Part shown: positions 32,539 to 39,602 of the stretch, piece after piece
How positions within the stretch are numbered: position 1 is the first letter of the stretch
Layout: the number at the start of each line of letters is the position of its first letter
Origin: JAAZZY01 sp964612505
GTDB taxonomy: Bacteria; Chlamydiota; Chlamydiia; Chlamydiales; JAAZZY01
Direction: 5' to 3'
Assembly: GCA_964612505.1 (NCBI GenBank)
Contig: CAZTEX010000016.1
Location: 1-40,816, forward strand
Length of the DNA: 40,816 bases
Translations under genes and position numbers: made by a program
Notes under the pieces: model-generated
Seen by the model: only the letters and a program-made list of their open reading frames with translations
What the model was told of the DNA's origin: nothing
Databases searched by the model: none

Positions 32539-33558
32539 ATGGATGAAACCATCAACAAAATTAGAAAAGAATTTCAAGAAGAGCTGGCTTCTGCTAGCTC
32601 TTCTGCGCAAATAGAACGTCTTAAAATAAAATTTTTAGGTAAAAAAGGGCCCATTCAAGAACTGATGGGTGCTTTAAAAAATGTTTCCCAAGAAGAAAGG
32701 CCTAAAGTCGGGCAACTCATCAATTCGTTAAAAGAAGAAGTGACAAAGCATTGTCAACACTCTCTTGAAGATCTTTTGCATCGAGAAGAAAAAGCGAAGC
32801 TGGAAAGCGAAAAACTAGACATCACAATGCCCGGTAAGAGGGGATTCATTGGTCGCCAACATCCTATTAGACAGATCTTAAATCATATTTTGTCTATTTT
32901 TAAAGAGATGGGATTTTCTGTTCAGTATAGTCCCAATATTGACTCTGACTTCTATAACTTTGAATCTTTAAACTTTGAAGATGATCATCCTGCACGCGAT
33001 ATGCAAGATACCTTTTATCTTTCTAAAGATATGCTACTGCGAACTCACACTTCTAATATTCAAGTGCGCCTCATGCAAACGGAAAAACCTCCGATTCGAG
33101 TCGTCTGTCCTGGTAAAGCTTTTCGCAATGAAAACATTTCTGCAAGATCTCATGTCTTTTTCCATCAAGTTGAAGGTTTTTACATTGATCGCAATGTTTC
33201 TTTTGCCGACCTAGTTTCGACTTTAAATGCTTTTTTTAATAAGTTTTTTTCACAAAAAATCAAAATGAGATTTCGCTCAAGTTATTTTCCTTTTGTGGAA
33301 CCTGGTTTAGAAGCCGATATTGAATGCCTTATGTGCAGCACCAAAGGATGTTCGATCTGTAAAAATACGGGCTGGCTTGAAGTCGTCGGTGCTGGAATGA
33401 TCCATCCTAATGTTTTAAGAGCCGGCAAAATTGACCCAGAAATTTATAGTGGCTATGCTTGGGGGCTTGGAGTCGAGCGCTTACAAATGCTTTTAAATAA
33501 TATCTCTGATATTCGCATGTTTACAGAAAATGACGAGCGCTTTTTATCTCAATTTTAG
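32539..33558 (+). CDS. pheS: Phenylalanyl-tRNA synthetase alpha subunit
   Basis: A 339-residue class II subunit charging tRNA-Phe together with PheT. N-terminal coiled coil (residues 1-85), GKRGFIGRQHPIRQIL, motif 2 CPGKAFRNENISARSHVFFHQVEGF and motif 3 GYAWGLGVERLQMLL are present. A Cys cluster (CLMCSTKGCSICKNTG) sits in the catalytic domain, as in many bacterial PheS. pheT does not follow: the next features are tRNA-Ser and an accessory gene, matching the separated pheS/pheT layout I recall for Chlamydiae. Confidence 0.96.
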   Translation: MDETINKIRKEFQEELASASSSAQIERLKIKFLGKKGPIQELMGALKNVSQEERPKVGQLINSLKEEVTKHCQHSLEDLLHREEKAKLESEKLDITMPGKRGFIGRQHPIRQILNHILSIFKEMGFSVQYSPNIDSDFYNFESLNFEDDHPARDMQDTFYLSKDMLLRTHTSNIQVRLMQTEKPPIRVVCPGKAFRNENISARSHVFFHQVEGFYIDRNVSFADLVSTLNAFFNKFFSQKIKMRFRSSYFPFVEPGLEADIECLMCSTKGCSICKNTGWLEVVGAGMIHPNVLRAGKIDPEIYSGYAWGLGVERLQMLLNNISDIRMFTENDERFLSQF

Positions 33559-33570
33559 ATTTCTTTTAAC

Positions 33571-33600
33571 TTGACTCAAGAACTTGCTTTAGACTAAAAT
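33571..33600 (+). promoter_or_regulatory. Promoter for tRNA-Ser
   Basis: TTGACT at 33571-33576 and TAAAAT at 33595-33600, 18 bases apart, lie 17 bases before the mature tRNA-Ser start. A good sigma-70-type match. Confidence 0.55.
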
Positions 33601-33617
33601 TCTCCTTCATTTTTTAC

Positions 33618-33702
33618 GGAAGAGTGGCAGAGCGGCCGAATGCGGCTGTCTTGAAAACAGTTGATGGGGAACCATCCGGGGGTTCGAATCCCTCCTCTTC
33701 CG
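33618..33702 (+). tRNA. tRNA-Ser (anticodon TGA)
   Basis: Acceptor GGAAGAG (33618-33624) pairs with CTCTTCC (33695-33701), discriminator G. Anticodon loop CTTGAAA gives TGA, reading serine UCA. A long variable arm (TTGATGGGGAACCATCC) identifies a class II tRNA, and the T arm is GGGGG-TTCGAAT-CCCTC. CCA is not encoded. ATCTTTTTT follows and may terminate it. Confidence 0.96.
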
Positions 33703-33842
33703 TATCTTTTTTACAATCACTAATAGTAAGCTTGAATCTAAGTATTTGTTCCTTTCTGAACTAACTATATCTTGATTTAGAAGTGATTTTAATTCAGATT
33801 TTCACGATTCAAGCATGAATTCACATCTTAGATATGTTTCCA

Positions 33843-35477
33843 TCAAGCACGATCTTGTAGGCTAACCAGATTGGCTCTGGGTAAAATGTTTTGCGAGCTT
33901 TTTACAAGAGGGGGCAGTTTCGGTTTTGGATTAGATAAGCTTTTTAAAGGTTCATAAGAGCTGTCTAAAGTAGTCGTTGAAACAATCGCTTTGCAAAATT
34001 TGCTTGCTGTGGCCATCCGAGTTTGCCTGGCACTTAAGTAGGGATTAATAAAAGGATTTTGCAATTCTGCAATCATAGAACAACAAGCCGCTGCCGGATC
34101 TCCTGACTCCTTTAAAGCACCCAACCAGTATTCGTTTCCGGGAAAACTATTACTGTCCCATGCATAGCTTGCTACAAGCAATTTACCGGTGTCTTCATTA
34201 GAAAGTTTTTCAGCAGGATTTCGTTGGGAAAAATGGATTTTGATATGATTTTTGTTTGAAGTCATTATCTTGCCATGAGGAATGCCACCGCAGGTTGTGC
34301 AAAAAGAAGGAAAATAACTAAAATTTATATCAGAAATATATTTGAACTCATATTGAGCAATTAACTCAGCATATGCTTGTAACATCCATTGGGCTTGCAT
34401 TGGGGTCACCTGCCATACTCCTAAGCCAAGTCCAACGGCGTGAACATAAGCTGTAACTCCTTTTTCTCTTGCTCGCTGATTTGCGTCGCTTAAAAAGGGC
34501 AGCAAGACATTCTTTAATCTGCGTTTGTACACTTCTATATTGATATAACGCTCTTCGGAAATAGGAAAATATTTTCCTGAGGTGTCTAAAGCTGCTTCTT
34601 TATAGGTTGGAAAAGTTGTTTCGTAATATTTTTCCCACATTTTTAACGATCCAGCTTTCATGTTAGCAGGAGTTGTTTTTCCATACCCATTAACAGAGGT
34701 ATTCTGCTCAGGAGTGATCATCATATGTCGCCATTCCATCGACCCTGGTCGCTCGAATCGAGCTCCAACAAGACCCGTATAGACTCCTGTCTGTTCAAAG
34801 CTACCTGGATGACCTTGAATGCTTTTATTATTGCGGTTTCCATCGTTAATGAAATGGGTGGGACTGGAGATCCCAATCAGAGCCGAGATTTCCATTTCTT
34901 TGTATGAAAGGTACTTTCGTAACACCAAAGGAGCTTTTTCTTGCATAGTTCCAATATCTTCAAAACCTCTCTTGCCTATTGAACCATCTTGAAGTAAATA
35001 ATGATCATTTTTTGTCATAAACATCAGTGGACGACACTTTAGCAACCGATTGATAAATTGTTCTGCGTTCATTGTTGCATAGAGAGTCTGTTCTGCTGGA
35101 GTTCCGTAAATTTTATAATACTCGAGAAAATCATTGATGAGAGTGAATGTATGTTCATGAATAATGGGATAAGTTGCCTGAGCATTTTTGATAATTTCAT
35201 TTTCGATGGTTACAGAGGTTGCAATAGAACTTGCTCTATTAGAGGATGTAGGGAAGTGGTGTAATTGATGAAATTCATTTGAGCGCTGAATAAGATGATT
35301 AAATGGAGTCTTATGCCGCAATAGATTACTCTCAATTAGGGGAGGGAGAGCAAATGCAGCAGTTGCAACTATAGAAACTTTATCGAAGGGCTGTGTTTGC
35401 CTGTCATTATTTCTATTTAGAGTTGATTGAAAAAATAGATCTTGCCTGTATGAACCTAGCAAATTAAAAATGTTCAA
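33843..35477 (-). CDS. Large accessory protein, DUF4804/macrodomain-like C-terminal block
   Basis: A 544-residue protein starting at TTG 35477 (MNIFNLLGSY); no ATG precedes residue 110 and no clear ribosome site is seen, so the start is uncertain. No signal peptide. A very distinctive segment at about 438-481 (YAWDSNSFPGNEYW, then SGDPAAACCSMIAELQNP) and the earlier TGVYTGLVGARFERPGSMEW recall an uncharacterised family I associate with Legionella effectors and amoebae (DUF4804, as I remember it), some with macrodomain-like features. Cys-rich SFCTTCGGIPHGK lies before it. Function unknown. The gene is transcribed alone, opposite to pheS and divergent from the ankyrin gene, and is a good candidate for horizontal exchange among amoeba-dwelling microbes. 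Confidence 0.7.
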   Translation of the reverse strand: MNIFNLLGSYRQDLFFQSTLNRNNDRQTQPFDKVSIVATAAFALPPLIESNLLRHKTPFNHLIQRSNEFHQLHHFPTSSNRASSIATSVTIENEIIKNAQATYPIIHEHTFTLINDFLEYYKIYGTPAEQTLYATMNAEQFINRLLKCRPLMFMTKNDHYLLQDGSIGKRGFEDIGTMQEKAPLVLRKYLSYKEMEISALIGISSPTHFINDGNRNNKSIQGHPGSFEQTGVYTGLVGARFERPGSMEWRHMMITPEQNTSVNGYGKTTPANMKAGSLKMWEKYYETTFPTYKEAALDTSGKYFPISEERYINIEVYKRRLKNVLLPFLSDANQRAREKGVTAYVHAVGLGLGVWQVTPMQAQWMLQAYAELIAQYEFKYISDINFSYFPSFCTTCGGIPHGKIMTSNKNHIKIHFSQRNPAEKLSNEDTGKLLVASYAWDSNSFPGNEYWLGALKESGDPAAACCSMIAELQNPFINPYLSARQTRMATASKFCKAIVSTTTLDSSYEPLKSLSNPKPKLPPLVKSSQNILPRANLVSLQDRA

Positions 35478-35509
35478 AACAATACCAGCACTATTTTTTT
35501 GATTCTTTT

Positions 35510-35515
35510 ATTATA
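35510..35515 (-). promoter_or_regulatory. -10-like TATAAT for the DUF4804-like gene
   Basis: TATAAT on the minus strand, 32 bases before the proposed TTG start at 35477. No clear -35 at standard spacing. Confidence 0.35.
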
Positions 35516-35693
35516 CCGGAAGATCATTAAGATCCTGTAAATATATAAAATGAAAAAAGTAGGTCAAATTTAGTTTCTCATTACAAAAGTCTTTTCGAGG
35601 GAGGAAATATTTGGGTTAAAATGCATTGTTTTGCCAAATAAAGGTTTTGTGAGCCTCCCAAAAGGGGCTGCCCCCTCCTGATTTCCCTATAAG

Positions 35694-35715
35694 TTAACAG
35701 TTAAATTTATATAAT
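35694..35715 (+). promoter_or_regulatory. Palindrome TTAACAGTTAA and TATAAT box before the ankyrin gene
   Basis: TTAACAGTTAA at 35694-35704, then 5 bases, then TATAAT at 35710-35715, 57 bases before the ATG. Same palindrome and nearly the same spacing as upstream of the gene at 28038. Confidence 0.5.
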
Positions 35716-35772
35716 CTTAATAATAGAATGGTACACTGCTGTAATTAGACTAAAAAATTATAGGATTTTAGC

Positions 35773-37164
35773 ATGGCTTCCCTAGTCTTTGATTTTATTG
35801 TAAATCGACCTGAAACTCGCGAATGGCTTAAGCATAAGGCCCATGATTGGCTGCCGGCCTATTTTTCACGTTATGACCTGACCCCTGAAGAAAATCTATT
35901 AGTGGACCAAAAAAATGCCCTCCAAGCCGCTTTAGTGGACAAAGATCCAAATAAGCTGATAGAAATCCTAGATTTATTCCCGCATCTGATCAATCAACCC
36001 TTAAATAATGGTGAAATCCCCATTGCTTTTGCTGTAAAACAGAACCTACAAGATAAGATTGATACCTTATTAGCAAAGGGAGCTGACCCGACATGTAAAG
36101 ATCGAATCGGCCTCAATGCTTTAGATATTGCCCTCCAAAAGCGAGAAAAGGAACTATTTGCCAAGCTCATAGCCAATAAATTTGATACAAAGACGGGTGC
36201 AGATCAATTTATTAAAGCACTTGATAGCGTCGTTGTTACGGGTTCAGCTGCTAAAAACGAACTGAAAACTATCATAGCAGAGGCAAGTGCAACTAGAGCA
36301 GAGCTAGAAAAGATTAAATTAAAAGGCGATGTAAGCAAACTATTTCAAGCTATTCTTAAAGGAGATTTTGTTCAATTCAAGCAAATTGCCACTCCAGAAA
36401 AAATGACAGAGTTGTCAGAAAAAGTTACCAGTCAGCAACTGCTGACCGCGGCCATTTTGGGAAGTCCTTTAGTCCTAGAAGCAATGCTATCGATCGGATT
36501 TCAACCACCTGAAATAGATTCTTTTTCACAGCATCCGATGCGGTTTGCTTTATGCTCTCGTCATCCTATCGAAGCCTATATTCCTTTATTTGATAAATTC
36601 AAATTCGACATTCATTCCTTGACCACTTCTAAAGAATCGGTGAGTTACTTTGACCTAGTTGTTTATCAAAAAATGCAAAATGCTCAAAACATGGATCCAC
36701 TGGCTGTGACAATATGGGACGTCGCTTTTGCTGCTTTTTCCCTGCTTAGTTTTGCAGCAAACCACCAATATATTCCTCTTCCAACATCTGCCATTCCATG
36801 GGCAAGAACAGCTCTTATTGGAGCGAATCACTTACAGGCTATTTCTCTTCTTCTTTTTAAATTAAGCTATTCCAGAGAAGGTAAAGTGAGTGCAGCCATG
36901 CAACAATTAATGACTCATTATGTCATCTCGCGATTTTTACCTGTTCGTTTATATTATGCGTTCATGACAGTTTATTCTGGCTGGGCAACATGTAGAGAAC
37001 ACAAGTATCGCTCTTATGGCGATTTATTCAAAAAAATGATCATTCAGGTACCTGCAGCAGCAGAAGTAGCTCATCACACTTGGAATGTTGCGACAGCCTA
37101 TTTAAAATCCCGGATAAACCTCTTGCGTTGCCCCCCGCCTTGCCTAAAAAAGCCCCTTAGTTAA
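35773..37164 (+). CDS. Ankyrin-repeat protein with hydrophobic C-terminal segments; effector candidate
   Basis: A 463-residue protein starting MASLVFDFIVNRP at the ATG 35773, with AGGAT upstream. Residues about 55-140 form two to three ankyrin-like repeats (IPIAFAVKQNLQDKIDTLLAKGADPT, LNALDIALQKREKELFAKLI). A short Ala/Glu/Lys-rich helix, possibly coiled coil, follows at 155-185. Further repeat-like helices run to about 300. Two hydrophobic stretches (TIWDVAFAAFSLLSFAA and TALIGANHLQAISLLLF) at about 310-370 could insert in membranes. Ankyrin repeats with membrane hairpins are common in proteins that environmental chlamydiae send into amoeba hosts. No Sec signal peptide; type III secretion is inferred, not shown. 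Confidence 0.72.
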   Translation: MASLVFDFIVNRPETREWLKHKAHDWLPAYFSRYDLTPEENLLVDQKNALQAALVDKDPNKLIEILDLFPHLINQPLNNGEIPIAFAVKQNLQDKIDTLLAKGADPTCKDRIGLNALDIALQKREKELFAKLIANKFDTKTGADQFIKALDSVVVTGSAAKNELKTIIAEASATRAELEKIKLKGDVSKLFQAILKGDFVQFKQIATPEKMTELSEKVTSQQLLTAAILGSPLVLEAMLSIGFQPPEIDSFSQHPMRFALCSRHPIEAYIPLFDKFKFDIHSLTTSKESVSYFDLVVYQKMQNAQNMDPLAVTIWDVAFAAFSLLSFAANHQYIPLPTSAIPWARTALIGANHLQAISLLLFKLSYSREGKVSAAMQQLMTHYVISRFLPVRLYYAFMTVYSGWATCREHKYRSYGDLFKKMIIQVPAAAEVAHHTWNVATAYLKSRINLLRCPPPCLKKPLS

Positions 37165-37464
37165 TTTTTTATCTTAATGATCTCACTCATCCTTTTCATT
37201 GATAGGAAATGGATTCTTTTTAAGATAGATTTAGATAATTTGGTTTCCCCAATGTATAGGTATCCCTCAGCGCGTGAAATAGGGTGGAAGCTCATTTAAA
37301 ACCCTTTAAAATTAGGATAAATTCTTATTTTTAATCTAAGCCACGCTGTTGAATTTAGGGGAAAAGGATCTATTTTAGAAAAGTCTTAATTGAATCTTAA
37401 TAATTTAGGGTTAGAATTCTCTCCATAGTGTTTAATCATGTTTACAAGCTGGAGATAGAGTACA
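37165..37464. other. Intergenic region, 300 bases
   Basis: No gene recognised. The last 75 bases hold the promoter of the following gene (37390-37417). The rest is AT-rich with no clear hairpin or repeat. Confidence 0.5.
37390..37417 (+). promoter_or_regulatory. Possible promoter for the 150-residue unknown gene
   Basis: TTGAAT at 37390-37395, 16 bases, then TAGAAT at 37412-37417; the ATG lies 47 bases downstream. The palindrome seen before 28038 and 35773 is absent here. Confidence 0.4.
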
Positions 37465-37917
37465 ATGTCAAAATCGTTAGAATCAGTAGCAGATTTAAAA
37501 AATTACCCTATTTCCATTCAGACTTGCTTTTCTTATGACGAGATGCCCTCTACAGCATTTAAAGTCTTAGATTTCAAAGTTCAAAAAGCCCATTTAGACC
37601 TTCTGATAGAGTACCGCTCTCAAGGAGATCCTCAAGTTCAAGCTCTATGGGATCAATTGAGTGATAAATTTTATCTAGTAGGTGGTGCTATAGATCAGCC
37701 AGTCCAAAGAGAGATAGAAGGGGGAACGATGTTTATCCTAGCCAAAGTCAACCAAGCTTGGGTTTCAGTAGATCTTTCTTCCCTGAATAAAACGGGAGAT
37801 CTTACAATTTTTAAAAGAAATCCGGCTGTTTATCTATTTGATGAAAGCCCAGCTCACCATTCAATAAAAATCAAAGATGCTGCTTCCGCTCCTTTACTCA
37901 ATATCACCCTTTCATAA
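37465..37917 (+). CDS. 150-residue protein, unknown
   Basis: A soluble-looking protein beginning MSKSLESVADLKNYP, with GGAG about 12 bases upstream. No signal peptide or membrane helix. Pattern of alternating hydrophobic residues (VLDFKVQKAHLDLLIEY, TMFILAKVNQAWVSVDLS, DLTIFKRNPAVYLFDE) suggests a small beta-sandwich. No family recognised. It has its own promoter and lies in the accessory stretch between the ankyrin gene and a transporter, so a role in host interaction or stress is conceivable but unsupported. Its end overlaps by 14 bases a possible 36-codon gene on the other strand. Confidence 0.65.
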   Translation: MSKSLESVADLKNYPISIQTCFSYDEMPSTAFKVLDFKVQKAHLDLLIEYRSQGDPQVQALWDQLSDKFYLVGGAIDQPVQREIEGGTMFILAKVNQAWVSVDLSSLNKTGDLTIFKRNPAVYLFDESPAHHSIKIKDAASAPLLNITLS

Positions 37918-38014
37918 GTTGTCTCTCTAATAATAACTTTTTATAGACCTTGATCAAAGGATCTTGAGCTTTAATAGGCAAGATTTTCTTTTTTGAAGTT
38001 TGCAAAGAAAACAT
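37904..38014 (-). CDS. Possible 36-residue peptide
   Basis: An open frame from ATG 38014 to TGA 37906-37904 encodes a basic, amphipathic peptide (MFSLQTSKKKILPIKAQDPL...KLLLERQLMKG). The composition looks protein-like rather than random, but there is only a weak AAGAAAG ribosome site and no promoter was identified. It could also be a remnant of a longer gene. Confidence 0.3.
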   Translation of the reverse strand: MFSLQTSKKKILPIKAQDPLIKVYKKLLLERQLMKG

Positions 38015-38122
38015 TATTTAATTGCTTTCTTGAGAGCTTCTCAGAGATAATGCAATCTACTACAAATTCTAATTGCTTGCCATTTATCAGAAATTCTCAT
38101 AAATGAAAGCAAAGTCTATATA

Positions 38123-39529
38123 ATGAAACTGCGACCGATATATCAAATTACTCGCCACCCTATTGGCTCAATTCAAGAGGTTTGGACCATTTCTTGGCCC
38201 TTAATCTTGGGGCTGATTTGTAATGGCATGATGGTTTTAGTGGATCGTTTGATGCTTGGGCATTATTCCTTAGATGCGATGAATGCTTCAAGTACAGCCG
38301 GTGCTGCAGCGTTTTCTTTTTTTATTTTACCCATGGTTGTTGCAGGCATTTCTGAAGTTTTTGTAGGACGCTATCATGGTCTTGGAAAAAACCATATGAT
38401 GGGAGAAAGCGTCTGGCAAATGGTTTGGTTTTCTATTTTGATTGCCCCTCTCTTTTTGCTGTCGGGTATCGTCGCCGCTCCGTTTTTATTTAATAATATG
38501 CCTCGACTGGATTACGCATTATCTTACTTTTATATTTTAATTAATTTTGGAAGTATTTTTTGCATTAATCAAGCATTAATGGGATTTTTTATAGGCCAAG
38601 GGAAAGTTCATATTATTACCTTGACGGTTGCCTTTGCCAATATTGTAAATATCGTTTTGGATTACGCATTGATTTTTGGAACACCGATTACTCCCTCGTT
38701 GGGCGTCCAAGGGGCCGCTATTGCCACCATTATTTCGCAGTTTGCTTTATTTGGGACTCTGTTTTTTGTTTTCATTAACAAAAAAAATAGGACGGAGATG
38801 GGAACGGCTGCTTGGAAGCTAAGACCTCCTTTGTTTATAAAAGCATTAAGAGTGGGAGTTCCAGCAAGCTTTGCTCATTTATCAGAATATGTTTGCTTCT
38901 TTGTCTTCCTCAGAATCATGAGCACTCTTGGGCACTACTATCTGACAATAGCTGTCCTATTAAATAGCGTTTACATGATTTTATATTTTATTATTGAGGG
39001 GATTTCTAAAGGGGTCACCGCTGTGAGTTCCAATTTAATTGGGGCTTCTAAGCATCGATTTGCTAAAAAAAACTTGCTTGCAGGTTTTAAATTACACGCC
39101 TTTTTTGTCGCTCTAGTAACGATCATTTTAAGCATTGGTTCGACCAGAATTTTTTCAGCCTTCATTGGCCCTGAAGATCAAGCCCTTCTTTTGGACCCCT
39201 TTTTCCTTAAGCAATTAAAAATAGCCGCACTTTACATGTGCCTTGGCTATTTATTTGATGGGATGATTTGGATTCTTGTGGGGTTATTAACTGCTGCGGG
39301 AGACACTCGATTCATTATGGTTGTAGGGACTTTTGCTCCTTGGCTAATGCTTGTGGCGCCCATGTATTTTATAGTCAATTATGTGCAAATCCCTGTTTCT
39401 CAAGTTTGGCTTATCATCGCTGGATATTGCTTTGTGGCTCTCATCATTTATTGGATCCGCTATAAAAGTGATGCTTGGAAAAAAGAGCATGCTGCTGAAG
39501 ATCCTTCCATTCCTATTCAAGAAAATTAA
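38123..39529 (+). CDS. MATE-family efflux transporter
   Basis: A 468-residue membrane protein with about 12 hydrophobic helices in two similar halves. EVWTISWPLILGLICNGMMVLVDRLMLGHYS opens the first half as in MATE carriers, and KALRVGVPASFAHLSEYVCFF opens the second. MATE proteins expel cationic drugs or metabolites in exchange for Na+ or H+. The start at ATG 38123 is the only reasonable one, although no ribosome site is visible. Substrate unknown. It ends 73 bases before the DUF4139 gene, which has its own -10. Confidence 0.9.
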   Translation: MKLRPIYQITRHPIGSIQEVWTISWPLILGLICNGMMVLVDRLMLGHYSLDAMNASSTAGAAAFSFFILPMVVAGISEVFVGRYHGLGKNHMMGESVWQMVWFSILIAPLFLLSGIVAAPFLFNNMPRLDYALSYFYILINFGSIFCINQALMGFFIGQGKVHIITLTVAFANIVNIVLDYALIFGTPITPSLGVQGAAIATIISQFALFGTLFFVFINKKNRTEMGTAAWKLRPPLFIKALRVGVPASFAHLSEYVCFFVFLRIMSTLGHYYLTIAVLLNSVYMILYFIIEGISKGVTAVSSNLIGASKHRFAKKNLLAGFKLHAFFVALVTIILSIGSTRIFSAFIGPEDQALLLDPFFLKQLKIAALYMCLGYLFDGMIWILVGLLTAAGDTRFIMVVGTFAPWLMLVAPMYFIVNYVQIPVSQVWLIIAGYCFVALIIYWIRYKSDAWKKEHAAEDPSIPIQEN

Positions 39530-39564
39530 GACTCTCTTGTTCTTATTGTATTAAAGTATTATAC

Positions 39565-39570
39565 TATAAT
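39565..39570 (+). promoter_or_regulatory. TATAAT box before the DUF4139 gene
   Basis: TATAAT 32 bases upstream of the ATG at 39603. A -35 at normal spacing is not obvious. Confidence 0.35.
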
Positions 39571-39602
39571 GCTTTAGTAATATTTTTATTTGAGGGGATC
39601 TT

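Larger units (their letters stand above)
35478..35772. other. Divergent intergenic region
   Basis: The 295-base space between two divergent accessory genes. It holds the minus-strand TATAAT at 35510-35515, a GC-rich hairpin-forming patch at 35653-35675 (AGCCTCC...GGGGCTGCCCC) that stands out in AT-rich surroundings, and the palindrome plus -10 of the ankyrin gene at 35694-35715. No gene of reasonable size is seen. Confidence 0.5.
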
